Origin: Halopseudomonas yangmingensis
GTDB taxonomy: Bacteria; Pseudomonadota; Gammaproteobacteria; Pseudomonadales; Pseudomonadaceae
Length of the DNA: 64,000 nucleotides
Direction: 5' to 3'
Assembly: GCF_900114825.1 (NCBI RefSeq)
Contig: NZ_FOUI01000011.1
Span: 1 to 64,000 of the forward strand
In this document: positions 30,685-39,030 of the stretch, in pieces
How positions within the stretch are numbered: the stretch's first letter is position 1
How the letters are laid out: each line of letters starts with the position of its first letter
The notes under the pieces: model-generated
Told to the model about the DNA's origin: nothing
The model's database searches: none
What the model saw: only the letters and a program-made list of their open reading frames with translations
Program-made: the position numbers and the translations under genes

Positions 30685-31056
30685 ATGCTCGTATATTTTC
30701 TAGTTGCCTGTGACCGCCTTGAAGAGAAGCGCGAAAAGAAGCTCAGGCAGCACCTGCCGGAGTTGCAGGCGGCTTTGCAGGCCTATGTCGAGGCCAATGC
30801 GGCCAATCAGGTCAGCCTGATCAATGACTGCGACAGTGAGGACTGTGAGGACTGGCAGCTGGGCATCAGCCAGCCGATCAGCAAGCCGCTGCACCTGAAC
30901 TTTCCGGTCAAGCTGTTCAACGGCCTGGCCGAGCAGTACGGCATTGATTGCGAGGTCGGCACTATCGAGGGCGACAGCCGTGAGCCGGTCAGCTATTTCG
31001 GCAAGTTCGAGGGGCCCGGTGAGGCCTTTCTGATCGCCGAGTATCTTGAGTTGTAG
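30685..31056 (+). CDS. Unrecognised 123-residue acidic protein
   Basis: I do not recognise this protein. It begins with a short hydrophobic stretch (MLVYFLVACDRL). A charged helical segment (about 10-45) follows, then a Cys/Asp/Glu cluster (NDCDSEDCEDW near 49-58) and a C-terminal half ending GEAFLIAEYLEL. It lies 24 bases after hsdR and eight bases before the MFS gene, all co-oriented. No signal peptide or membrane helix is evident. It could be a passenger of the RM block or a housekeeping gene at its right edge. The open frame with a plausible codon bias supports it as real. Confidence 0.65.
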   Translation: MLVYFLVACDRLEEKREKKLRQHLPELQAALQAYVEANAANQVSLINDCDSEDCEDWQLGISQPISKPLHLNFPVKLFNGLAEQYGIDCEVGTIEGDSREPVSYFGKFEGPGEAFLIAEYLEL

Positions 31057-31064
31057 CAGGAGCC

Positions 31065-32273
31065 ATGATGTTCCCCAGTGACAAGCGCCCGAACCGGGTG
31101 ATTACCGTGTTGTGCGGCACCCTGACTTCCCTGGTGGTGATTGGCCTTGCGCGGCTGGCCTACGGGATCATTCTGCCGTCGATGCGTGCGGACCTGGGGT
31201 TGTCCTATCAGCAGGCCGGGCTGCTGAGTACGGTTACCGCGCTGTGCTATGTGAGCTTTGTGCTGGCCGGCGGGCTGGCGGCGGCGCGCTGGGGTGCCAG
31301 GGCCTCGGTGCTGTTTGGCCTGCTGACGGTGGCGCTGGGCTTTGTCGGGCTGGCATTGGCCGGGAACTTCTGGCTGATCACGCTGCTGATGGGCTTGCTG
31401 GGGTTTGGTACGGCCTTTGCCTTTGCGCCCATGGTGTCGCTGCTGGCCGGCTGGTATCCGGAGCAGCGCGGGCTGGTGATCGGTTGCATGACCAGCGGGG
31501 TGGGTATTGGCATTCTGGCTTCCGGGTTGCTGGTGCCGGCGCTGATCGAGCAGTTTGCTGCGCTGGGCTGGCGGGTCAGCTGGGGTGTGTTTGCCGCGGC
31601 CGCACTGTGTGTCGCGGCTATGGTTGCACTCTTTGTGCAAAACCCGCCGCAGGCGCCGGCCAGTGCGGCCGGTGAATTGCCATCAGCGCAGAAATGGCTG
31701 ATCTACCGCAATCCGCGGGTGCTGATCGTCGCGACCACCTACGGCATCATCGGCATGGGTTACATCATCCAGACGGTGTTTATGGTCAGCTTTATGGTGG
31801 AAAGCGGCCACAGCGCGGCGGTGGCCGGGCGCTATATGGCGATGATGGGCCTGATGTCGATTGCCGCCGGGCCGTTGTGGGGCTGGGTATCGGATTTCAC
31901 CGGGCGCGGTACGGCGCTGGCGATGTCGATCTTTCTGGTGATCCTGGCTATGCTGCTGCCGCTGATCGGGCAGGGCCTGAGCTTGTTCTTCCTGCACTTT
32001 CTGCTGATGGGCGCCTCGGTCAACGGCCTGTTTGCGCTGATCCAGACCAGTGCTACCGAGCAGGTGGCGCCCCGCTATATCCCGATTGCCTTCAGCTTCG
32101 CCACGCTGTTCTTTGCAGTCGGTCAGTTTCTCGGCCCGGCCATTGCCGGCTGGCTGATCGAAATCACCGGCGGTTTTACTGCTGCCTTCAGCCTGACCGT
32201 GGCGGTGCTAAGCGTCGGCTTTGGCTTGACCCTGCTGATTCGGCGGTTTCCCGCCGGGCCGGCAGTGCGCTAG
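31065..32273 (+). CDS. MFS transporter
   Basis: The 402-residue protein has twelve predicted membrane helices in two halves separated by a short basic loop near residue 200. The loop between helices 2 and 3 contains the R-W-G-A-R motif that marks the major facilitator superfamily. The N-terminal part (RLAYGIILPSMRADLGLSYQQAGLLSTV) resembles the YbfB/YjiJ and related anion/unknown-substrate families. AGGAG lies just before tandem ATG codons (31065 and 31068). The substrate is not predictable. It probably shares a transcript with the preceding small gene. Confidence 0.85.
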   Translation: MMFPSDKRPNRVITVLCGTLTSLVVIGLARLAYGIILPSMRADLGLSYQQAGLLSTVTALCYVSFVLAGGLAAARWGARASVLFGLLTVALGFVGLALAGNFWLITLLMGLLGFGTAFAFAPMVSLLAGWYPEQRGLVIGCMTSGVGIGILASGLLVPALIEQFAALGWRVSWGVFAAAALCVAAMVALFVQNPPQAPASAAGELPSAQKWLIYRNPRVLIVATTYGIIGMGYIIQTVFMVSFMVESGHSAAVAGRYMAMMGLMSIAAGPLWGWVSDFTGRGTALAMSIFLVILAMLLPLIGQGLSLFFLHFLLMGASVNGLFALIQTSATEQVAPRYIPIAFSFATLFFAVGQFLGPAIAGWLIEITGGFTAAFSLTVAVLSVGFGLTLLIRRFPAGPAVR

Positions 32274-32302
32274 ATTTCGGGGCGGGCGTGTTTTCCAATT
32301 CA

Positions 32303-32334
32303 GGAAATGCCACTAGGCTGGTAGTGGTATTTCC
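32303..32334 (+). promoter_or_regulatory. Strong hairpin at the diguanylate cyclase start
   Basis: GGAAATGCCACTA pairs with TAGTGGTATTTCC over 13 positions (one G-T pair) around a GGCTGG loop. It ends 11 bases before the ATG at 32346 and no T run follows, so it looks less like a terminator than like a structure over the translation start of the downstream gene. Confidence 0.5.
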
Positions 32335-32345
32335 ATAAAAAGCTG

Positions 32346-33505
32346 ATGACTACCATGCTGGATATTACAACACTGATACTGGTTCTTGCTGTGACTTCTC
32401 TGGTGTCGGTTGTCGGGCTGCTGGTAGCCAGTCAGTTGAATCCGCAGGTCAGGGCAATCCATTACTGGGCTGGTGCGCTGGCGGTTTTTATTGTCGGGTT
32501 GGTGCTTCAGGCCAGCAGCCCGCCTTTGCCCCTGTGGATCAGTGCGGTGGTGATTACCCAGGCCTATGCATTCATCTGGTGGGGAACCCGCGTTTATGGT
32601 CGGGCCGGTAATGCGGGCAGGCCGGAACTGGTATTGGCGGCCTTTCTGGTGGTGCAGGGGCTGGTGTTTTATTTCCTGCGTGATTCGTTGCGTTTCAGTG
32701 TGATCTTTCACAGCCTTGCAGTGCTGCTGTGCAGTGCTTTGGTTGTTCACGAAATCTGGCGGCTGCAACTGGCGCAGCGTGCCCTGGTCTGGAGCTGGTC
32801 AGTGCTCTGGGCCATACATGCATTGGTTTATCTGCGACGGATACTGCTGTATCTGTTCGATAACGACTTTATTGCTGCGCAGAGTCTGCAGGATGCGGTG
32901 ACCGTCGAAGCCATCAACTACCTCGAAGGCATTGGTTTTATTTATGCCTATTCACTGCTCTGTGTGATTTTTACCACGCTGCGGCTGCAGGAAAAGCTGC
33001 GCCTTCAGGCTACCCGCGATCCCTTGACCAATCTGTTGAACCGGCGCGCCTTTGAGGAGGCGGCTGTGCCTCTGTTGTGCGCGGTGACACGTGGAGCGCC
33101 GCCGTTGAGCCTGCTGGTGTTCGATCTGGATCATTTCAAGGCAGTCAATGATACCCATGGGCACAAGGTCGGTGATCTGGTACTGAAGCGCTTTGCGGGT
33201 CAGTTGCAGGCTTCTGCACGTCCGGGTGATCTGGTCTGTCGTCTGGGCGGCGAGGAGTTCGTGTTGCTGCTGGTTGATGCGGATCAGGCCCAGGCCACCC
33301 GGGTGGCTGAACGGATTCGTCACAAATGGCAGGAAAGCCTGTGGCTTGTGACGCTGTGCAGATCCGCAGCTCGGTGTCTATCGGCATCGTTCAGGCTTCC
33401 GGGCTGGACAATGAAACCCTTTACAGCCTGCTCGACCGGGCTGACCGTGCGCTATATCAGGCCAAGCAGGGTGGTCGCGACCAGGTTGTTAGCGCACCTG
33501 TTTGA
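32346..33505 (+). pseudogene. Membrane diguanylate cyclase with frameshift in GGDEF domain
   Basis: The first 325 or so residues read as six or seven membrane helices followed by a GGDEF domain: DPLTNLLNRRAF, DLDHFKAVNDTHGH and the active G-G-E-E-F loop near residue 302. After IRHKWQES, around 33330-33350, the frame diverges into unrelated sequence that runs to 33593. The missing end of the domain (VQIRSSVSIGIVQASG and ALYQAKQGGRDQ) is in the -1 frame and stops at 33505. One base has been lost, by mutation or by sequencing error. If real, c-di-GMP synthesis is probably abolished because the last strands of the fold are gone. A strong hairpin precedes the start. Confidence 0.85.
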
Positions 33506-33569
33506 GCCTGTAACGGTCAGTTGGCGTTCTCAAATGTCGAGTTGCTTGTGCCCCCTCAATTTGCATCGT

Positions 33570-33584
33570 GCTCCATTGTGGGGC
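33570..33584 (+). promoter_or_regulatory. Candidate NtrC binding site
   Basis: GCTCC-ATTGT-GGGGC matches eight of the ten conserved positions of the NtrC dyad GCACC-N5-GGTGC. It lies about 116-130 bases upstream of the start predicted from the sigma-54 element at 33673-33689, a normal distance for an enhancer site. Only one site is apparent. Confidence 0.35.
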
Positions 33585-33598
33585 TTGCGATAGTCATG

Positions 33599-33627
33599 CC
33601 GAGTAGCGCTCGGTTTCTGTTTTTTTC
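33599..33627 (+). terminator. Rho-independent terminator after diguanylate cyclase
   Basis: CCGAG (33599-33603) pairs with CTCGG (33609-33613) around TAGCG and runs into TTTCTGTTTTTTT. It lies about 95 bases after the ancestral stop of the cyclase gene at 33505 and just after the run-on stop at 33593. Confidence 0.65.
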
Positions 33628-33672
33628 TGCCAACCTTCTGAAAATAAAGTCTTTTTAAGGGCTTTTGGGTGG

Positions 33673-33689
33673 TTGGCACGATTTCTGTA
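33673..33689 (+). promoter_or_regulatory. Candidate sigma-54 promoter of the ABC importer
   Basis: TTGGCACG-ATTT-CTGTA matches the -24 element perfectly and the -12 element at three of five positions (consensus TTGCA), with the invariant GG-to-G spacing. It lies in a 340-base gene-free stretch (33506-33845) about 155 bases before the importer. Nitrogen-source transporters are often sigma-54/NtrC controlled, which supports it. Nothing else gene-like is visible in that stretch. Confidence 0.5.
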
Positions 33690-33845
33690 TTTCTCCCTGT
33701 GACCCGTGAGCGTCCTGCCGTTGTGCTGCGGTGCAGCCATCGACAGGCTTTGGTCGGACAGGCAACTGTCTCGAGCCCGGTGCAGGTTGGGTCGCTGATT
33801 CAGTGGTGCAGCCTGCGCCGGTTTTTTTTGCCAGGGAGAATGAGC

Positions 33846-35180
33846 ATGAGCGAGAGCCGAAGCAAAGACAGCCGTGACACCAAGGGCGCTATCAAGCGTC
33901 GCGATTTTCTGAAGTTTTCTCTGGGAGCATTGGCCGCCGGCGGGTTGCTGGGGGCTGCTTCGCCGGCACTGCGCTCGGGAGCCTGGGCGGCTGGGTCAGA
34001 TGCGCCGGAAACCACGCGGGCCAAGCTGGGATTTATTGCGTTGACCGATGCGGCGCCGTTGTTTGTGGCTGATGAGAAGGGTTTTTTTGCCAAACACGGT
34101 ATGACCGGTGTCGAGGTGCTGAAACAGTCGTCCTGGGGGACTACCCGGGACAATCTGGTGCTGGGGTCTGCGCGCAATGGTATCGACGGGGCGCACATTC
34201 TGACGCCGATGCCCTATCTGATCACTACCGGTGCCATGACCGCGAACAATCTGCCGGTGCCGATAAGCATCATTGCCCGGCTGAATCTGGGTGGTCAGTG
34301 CATATCGGTCGGACAGGAATACATGGATCTCAAGCTCGGGGTCGACAGCACGCCGTTCAAGGCAGCGCTGCAGGCCAAACGGGCATCGGGGAAGCCGATC
34401 AATGCCGCTGTGACCTTTCCTGGTGGCACCCATGATTTGTGGATGCGTTACTGGCTGGCCGCCGGCGGCATAGATCCCAATCGGGATATTTCGACCATTG
34501 TTGTCCCTCCGGCTCAGATGGTCGCCAATATGCGGGTTGGCAGCATGGATACCTTCTGTGTCTGTGAGCCCTGGAACGAGCAGTTGATCAGCCAGAAGAT
34601 CGGCTATACCGCGCTGACCACCAGTGAACTCTGGCATAACCATCCGGAGAAGGCCCTGGCGATGCGCAGTGACTGGATTGAAGCCAACCCACGGGCTACC
34701 CAAGCGCTGCTCAAGGCGGTGATGGAGGCGCAGATGTATTGCGAGGATCCGGCCAACCGCGAGGAGGTGGCGCAGATCTGTTCGCGGCGTCGCTGGATCA
34801 ATGCCCCGGTGGGCGACATTGTCGAGCGCATGAAAGGCAATTTTGATTACGGCACCGGCCGGGTCGATCAGGACAGTCCCTACCAGATGCGTTACTGGAA
34901 GGATTTTGCTTCCTATCCGTTCAAGAGCCATGACCTGTGGTTCCTCACCGAGGATATCCGTTGGGGGTATCTGCCGGCCGATCTGGACTGTCAGGCGCTG
35001 GTCGACAAGGTCAATCGTGAGGATCTGTGGCGTGCCGCAGCCGTTGAGCTGGGTGTGCCTGCCGAGCAGATTCCCGACTCCACATCACGGGGCGTGGAAA
35101 CCTTCTTCGATGGCAAGGTGTTCGATCCGGAAAACCCCAAGGCTTACCTCGACAGCCTGGCCATCAAGGCAATGGCCTGA
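33846..35180 (+). CDS. NrtA/CmpA-family ABC substrate-binding protein, Tat-exported
   Basis: About 444 residues. A twin-arginine signal (K-R-R-D-F-L-K near residues 17-23, then a hydrophobic stretch and an Ala-rich cleavage region) sends the folded protein to the periplasm. The mature part belongs to the nitrate/bicarbonate-binding NrtA/CmpA family (GFIALTDAAPLFVADEKGFF, GAHILTPMPYLI, CVCEPWN). I choose the ATG at 33846, seven bases after AGGGAG, over the ATG at 33840 or an unsupported extension to 33669. It is the first gene of a three-gene importer. The ligand may be nitrate, nitrite, cyanate or bicarbonate; no nitrate reductase gene is nearby to decide. Confidence 0.88.
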   Translation: MSESRSKDSRDTKGAIKRRDFLKFSLGALAAGGLLGAASPALRSGAWAAGSDAPETTRAKLGFIALTDAAPLFVADEKGFFAKHGMTGVEVLKQSSWGTTRDNLVLGSARNGIDGAHILTPMPYLITTGAMTANNLPVPISIIARLNLGGQCISVGQEYMDLKLGVDSTPFKAALQAKRASGKPINAAVTFPGGTHDLWMRYWLAAGGIDPNRDISTIVVPPAQMVANMRVGSMDTFCVCEPWNEQLISQKIGYTALTTSELWHNHPEKALAMRSDWIEANPRATQALLKAVMEAQMYCEDPANREEVAQICSRRRWINAPVGDIVERMKGNFDYGTGRVDQDSPYQMRYWKDFASYPFKSHDLWFLTEDIRWGYLPADLDCQALVDKVNREDLWRAAAVELGVPAEQIPDSTSRGVETFFDGKVFDPENPKAYLDSLAIKAMA

Positions 35181-35207
35181 AGCCGTTAACCGCAGGGAGT
35201 ACACACT

Positions 35208-36080
35208 ATGAATGCCAAAGCCAATATCACGGCTGCGCCTCAGGCCCCGGCCGCTGCGCCAGAAGCGCAGAGCCCCGGCCCGCTCTGGTGGCGGCGTACC
35301 GGCAATGCCTTGCTCGATAAGGCGCTGCCGCCAACGGTGATTACGCTGTTCTGTTTGTTGATCTGGGAGATGTTGTGTGCCGGTGAGGGGGCAGCATTGC
35401 CGGGCCCGATACAGGTGGTCAACGATACCTGGGAGCTGATCAGCAATCCGTTCTACGACAACGGCGGTAATGATGTCGGCATGGCCTGGCAGATTCTCGC
35501 CAGTCTTGAGCGGGTGGCCTGGGGTTATAGCCTGGCGGTGGTCGCTGGCGTCAGTCTCGGGGTGCTGGTGGGGCAGTCAACCTGGGCCATGCGCGGCTTG
35601 GACCCGCTGTTCCAGGTGCTGCGAACCGTGCCGCCACTGGCCTGGCTGCCACTTTCGCTGGCAGGTTTTCAGGACAGTAATCCTTCGGCTATTTTTGTGA
35701 TTTTCATCACGGCGATCTGGCCAATTATCATCAATACCTCGGTTGGCATACGCAATATTCCCGAGGATTACCGTAACGTGGCGCGGGTGCTGCGCCTGAA
35801 CGGGCTGGAGTATTTCAGCAAGATTATGCTGCCGGCTGCCGCGCCCTATATTTTCTCGGGCTTGCGTATTGGTGTCGGTCTGTCCTGGCTGGCCATCGTT
35901 GCCGCAGAAATGCTGGTGGGTGGTGTGGGGATCGGCTTCTTTATCTGGGACGCCTGGAATGCTTCGCTGATCAGCGACATTGTGCTGGCGCTGATTTATG
36001 TCGGCATCGTCGGCTTCTTTCTTGATCGTCTGGTGGCATTGGTCGGTCGTCTGGTAACCCGTGGCACATCGGCTGGCTGA
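35208..36080 (+). CDS. ABC importer permease, NrtB/TauC/SsuC type
   Basis: The 290-residue inner-membrane protein has six predicted helices and the EAA-like cytoplasmic loop (region around VARVLRLNGLEYFSKIMLPAAAPYI). Its N-terminus carries an Ala/Pro-rich extension of about 25 residues before the first helix. The family transports nitrate, sulfonates or taurine. It lies 27 bases after the binding-protein gene and 10 bases before the ATPase gene. Confidence 0.9.
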   Translation: MNAKANITAAPQAPAAAPEAQSPGPLWWRRTGNALLDKALPPTVITLFCLLIWEMLCAGEGAALPGPIQVVNDTWELISNPFYDNGGNDVGMAWQILASLERVAWGYSLAVVAGVSLGVLVGQSTWAMRGLDPLFQVLRTVPPLAWLPLSLAGFQDSNPSAIFVIFITAIWPIIINTSVGIRNIPEDYRNVARVLRLNGLEYFSKIMLPAAAPYIFSGLRIGVGLSWLAIVAAEMLVGGVGIGFFIWDAWNASLISDIVLALIYVGIVGFFLDRLVALVGRLVTRGTSAG

Positions 36081-36090
36081 GGAGACGGAT

Positions 36091-36891
36091 ATGAGCAAGC
36101 ACTATCTGAGCATTGAGGGTGTATTCAAGACCTTTACCCGCGGCAACCTCAGCAGCCAGGTGTTGAGTGACGTCAATCTGGGTGTCGAGCGCGGTGAGTA
36201 CATCTCCATCATCGGTCACTCCGGCTGCGGCAAGTCAACGGTACTCAATATTGTCGCGGGGCTGATTGATCCTACCGAGGGGTGTGTGATTCTGGATGGC
36301 AAGGAGGTCAGGGGGCCGGGGCCAGAACGCAGCCTGGTGTTCCAGAACCATTCGCTGCTGCCGTGGCTGACGGTCTGGGAGAATGTCGAGATTGCTGTAA
36401 ACAAGGTGTTCGGGCGCAGCATGTCGCGTGCCGAGCGTGAAGACTGGATTCGTCATAACCTGAAGATGGTGCATATGGAACATGCCATGTACAAGCGGCC
36501 CGGCGAGATCTCCGGTGGCATGAAACAGCGGGTCGGGATAGCCAGGGCGCTGGCCATGCAGCCCAAGGTGTTGTTGCTGGATGAGCCGTTTGGCGCGCTG
36601 GATGCATTGACCCGGGCGCATTTGCAGGACGAGGTGATGCGAATCCAGAATGACCTGCAGAATACGGTGATCATGATTACCCATGATGTGGATGAGGCGG
36701 TGCTGCTGTCTGACCGTATTGTGATGATGACCAACGGGCCTTCGGCAACCATTGGTGAGGTTCTGAAGATCGATTTGCCACGCCCGCGTGAGCGTATCGA
36801 GTTGGCTGATGATCCGCGCTACAACCAGTATCGTCAGGCCGTATTGCGTTTTCTCTACGAGAAACAGCGTAACGTTGCGGCCAGTGCCTGA
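36091..36891 (+). CDS. ABC importer ATPase, NrtD/TauB type
   Basis: The 266-residue ATPase has Walker A G-H-S-G-C-G-K-S-T, the signature S-G-G-M-K-Q-R, Walker B VLLLDEPFGALD and the switch histidine in MITHDVDEAV. It is a single-domain NrtD-like protein without the extra binding-protein domain of NrtC. I use the ATG at 36091, six bases after GAGGAG, rather than an in-frame start at 36061 inside the permease. With the two preceding genes it completes one importer. Confidence 0.92.
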   Translation: MSKHYLSIEGVFKTFTRGNLSSQVLSDVNLGVERGEYISIIGHSGCGKSTVLNIVAGLIDPTEGCVILDGKEVRGPGPERSLVFQNHSLLPWLTVWENVEIAVNKVFGRSMSRAEREDWIRHNLKMVHMEHAMYKRPGEISGGMKQRVGIARALAMQPKVLLLDEPFGALDALTRAHLQDEVMRIQNDLQNTVIMITHDVDEAVLLSDRIVMMTNGPSATIGEVLKIDLPRPRERIELADDPRYNQYRQAVLRFLYEKQRNVAASA

Positions 36892-36906
36892 GAGGGTTTG
36901 TCCGGG

Positions 36907-36938
36907 GCAGGCTGGCCGGGTGTGTCCGGCCAGCCTGC
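36907..36938. terminator. Hairpin between convergent importer and AI-2E genes
   Basis: GCAGGCTGGCCGG and CCGGCCAGCCTGC are perfect 13-base arms around a GTGTGT loop. It sits between two converging genes. Neither side has a T run, so it may act as a weak bidirectional terminator or 3'-end stabiliser. Confidence 0.5.
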
Positions 36939-36940
36939 TG

Positions 36941-38008
36941 TCAGGTCTTCGGTTTGCGTACTTCGTCGCTCATCATGATGCCGGCCCAGCGGGTCTGCGG
37001 TGAGGCATCAAGTGCCAGCTTGGCAATCATGGTCAGCGGAATCGACAGTATCATCCCGATCGGGCCGAACACCCAGCCCCAGATCAGCAGCGATACCAGC
37101 ACTATCAGTGGCGACAGTCCGAGTGAACGGCCCATGAAGCGTGGCTCCAGCACGTTGCCGATCACCGTGTTTACCGCCACATACATGACCAGTACTATCA
37201 CGGCCTCGCCGACACCCAGACCCAGCAGGGCAATCAGCACAGCCGGGAAGGCGGCAATGATCGAGCCAATGGTCGGGATAAAGTTCAGCAGGCCGGCAAG
37301 AATGCCCCAGAGTACGGCAAAGTCGACGCCGATGATGGTCAGCGAAATGCCGACGATCAGGCCGGTAGCGGCGCTGGCGGCGGTCTTGATCAGCAGGTAG
37401 CGATACACCGAACGCAGGAAACGCCGGGCGCGCACCCGGGCACGCCGGCGCGCCGGGAAGGCGGCATTCAGCTTGCCCGACAGGGTGCCTTCTTCCATCA
37501 GCAGGAACATAAAGGCCAGCAGCACCAGCAGGGTGCTGGCGGTGAACTGGCCCAGGCCGCTGGCGACGGACTTGGCGGTATCGGTCAGGGCGCCGGCACC
37601 GGGCAGTGGCAGACCTTTAGGTATCAGATCATCGGGCAGGCCGCGGGCCTCGATCAACAGACGTAACTGATCCAGCCAGCCACTCAGTTTGGCCTGATAC
37701 ATCGGGGCCTGGGTGGCCAGGCTTTCGGCGGCGCCCTTCAACGCCAGAAACAGCAGGAAGAACAGCAGGCCGACCGCCGAGAACAGGATCAGGATCGACA
37801 GCGCACCGGGGACACCACGGCGCTGCATCCAGCCAAGCGGCGGGGCGCAGATAATTGCCAGAAAGGCTGCCAGCAGAAAGGGCGTGACTATGTGACTGAT
37901 GGCCTTGAGACCGGCGAGGATGATCACCACGGCGGCGGCCCCCAGCAGCCATTGCCATACAACGGGCATAGCATTGGTGGGGAGCTGGGAGGGTGATGGT
38001 GTCTGCAT
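36941..38008 (-). CDS. AI-2E family transporter (PerM/YdiK-like)
   Basis: The 355-residue membrane protein has about eight helices: two pairs near the N-terminus, a soluble segment, then the conserved C-terminal group with IPTIGSIIAAFPAVL and EPRFMGRSLGLSPLIVLVSLLIWGW, the signature of the AI-2E/PF01594 family. The family contains the putative autoinducer-2 exporter TqsA and transporters of unrelated ions, so the substrate cannot be inferred. I choose the ATG at 38008 with GGGGA upstream; the open frame extends 17 codons further. Confidence 0.87.
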   Translation of the reverse strand: MQTPSPSQLPTNAMPVVWQWLLGAAAVVIILAGLKAISHIVTPFLLAAFLAIICAPPLGWMQRRGVPGALSILILFSAVGLLFFLLFLALKGAAESLATQAPMYQAKLSGWLDQLRLLIEARGLPDDLIPKGLPLPGAGALTDTAKSVASGLGQFTASTLLVLLAFMFLLMEEGTLSGKLNAAFPARRRARVRARRFLRSVYRYLLIKTAASAATGLIVGISLTIIGVDFAVLWGILAGLLNFIPTIGSIIAAFPAVLIALLGLGVGEAVIVLVMYVAVNTVIGNVLEPRFMGRSLGLSPLIVLVSLLIWGWVFGPIGMILSIPLTMIAKLALDASPQTRWAGIMMSDEVRKPKT

Positions 38009-38087
38009 GAAAGTCCCCGTCTGAGTTGTCCGGATGCCAGTGCGCCACATCAGCCGCACCTATGGGCAGCTATCATACTGGCTGGCC

Positions 38088-38122
38088 GTGCATTTGTTTA
38101 TCATGGTCGCTGGTAAATGCAC
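38088..38122. promoter_or_regulatory. Inverted repeat in divergent AI-2E / FAH region
   Basis: GTGCATTT (38088-38095) and AAATGCAC (38115-38122) are perfect eight-base arms 19 bases apart, just before the ribosome site of the hydrolase gene. It may be an operator or a leader hairpin. Confidence 0.3.
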
Positions 38123-38136
38123 AGACGAGGGCGCGG

Positions 38137-39000
38137 ATGAAACTGGTCACGTTTCAACATCAGGGCAGGATTGCCCTGGGCAAGGTTATTGGTGAGCTAC
38201 TGGTCGATATCAACGCGCAGCTGCCGGATCTGCCGGACAGCATGGCCCGGCTGCTGGCGCAGGGTGAGCCGGCGCTGCAGCGTATCGCGGCACTCGGCGT
38301 CGACAGTGCCACCCTGCAGTTGCCGCAGGTGCAGTTGCTGGCGCCGGTGACCGATGCTCAGAAATACCTGGCGATTGGCATGAACTACCGCGCGCATGCC
38401 GAGGAGGTGGCGCGCAATGGGGTGCCCATCCCCAAATCGCAGCTGTGGTTCAACAAGCAGGTGTCCTGCCTGAATGGTCCCTATGCGGACATTCACCTGC
38501 CGAAGGTGTCCGACAAGCTCGACTACGAGGCCGAGCTGGCGGTGGTGATTGGCCGGCGTTGCCGGCATGTGACGGTGCAGCAGGCGCCCTCGGTGGTGGC
38601 CGGCTATATGGTGGCCAACGATGTCAGCGTGCGCGACTGGCAGATGCGCAGCCCGACCTTCACCCTCGGCAAGTCCTTTGATACCCATGGCCCGCTGGGG
38701 CCCTGGCTGGTCACCGCCGATGAAGTACCCGATCCGCATGCACTGGGCATTCGCGCCTGGGTGAATGACGAGCTGCGCCAGGACAGCAATACCGGCGACA
38801 TGATCTACAACATCTGGGAACAGATTGCCTACCTGAGCACGGTGATGACCCTGATGCCTGGCGATATTCTGGCCACCGGCACCCCGGCCGGGGTCGGCGT
38901 GGGCTTTGATCCCAAGCGTTTTCTCAAGGTCGGTGATCGGGTGCGGATTGAGGTGGACGGGATCGGGCATATCGAGAATACGGTGGTGGCGGAGTCCTGA
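38137..39000 (+). CDS. Fumarylacetoacetate hydrolase family protein
   Basis: The 287-residue protein starts MKLVTFQHQGRIALG and contains the FAH-domain metal site (D-Y-E-A-E-L-A-V-V-I-G) and the YMVANDVSVRDWQ, KSFDTHGPLGPW and MPGDILATGTPAGVG motifs. Members hydrolyse or isomerise acyl-pyruvates or 2-hydroxyhepta-diene-dioates, or decarboxylate oxaloacetate. The precise substrate is not determined by the sequence. GAGG lies seven bases before the ATG. It is divergent from the AI-2E gene. Confidence 0.9.
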   Translation: MKLVTFQHQGRIALGKVIGELLVDINAQLPDLPDSMARLLAQGEPALQRIAALGVDSATLQLPQVQLLAPVTDAQKYLAIGMNYRAHAEEVARNGVPIPKSQLWFNKQVSCLNGPYADIHLPKVSDKLDYEAELAVVIGRRCRHVTVQQAPSVVAGYMVANDVSVRDWQMRSPTFTLGKSFDTHGPLGPWLVTADEVPDPHALGIRAWVNDELRQDSNTGDMIYNIWEQIAYLSTVMTLMPGDILATGTPAGVGVGFDPKRFLKVGDRVRIEVDGIGHIENTVVAES

Positions 39001-39030
39001 GGGCAGAGGTAAATCTGACGCCGGGGTTGT

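Noticed and set aside
33330-33350. Programmed -1 frameshift in the diguanylate cyclase
   Set aside because: No X-XXY-YYZ slippery heptamer or downstream pseudoknot is apparent, and GGDEF proteins do not need one; mutation or sequencing error is simpler.
33669-33845. Longer N-terminus for the NrtA-like protein
   Set aside because: It would place 59 unrelated residues before a good twin-arginine signal peptide and would cover the candidate sigma-54 promoter.
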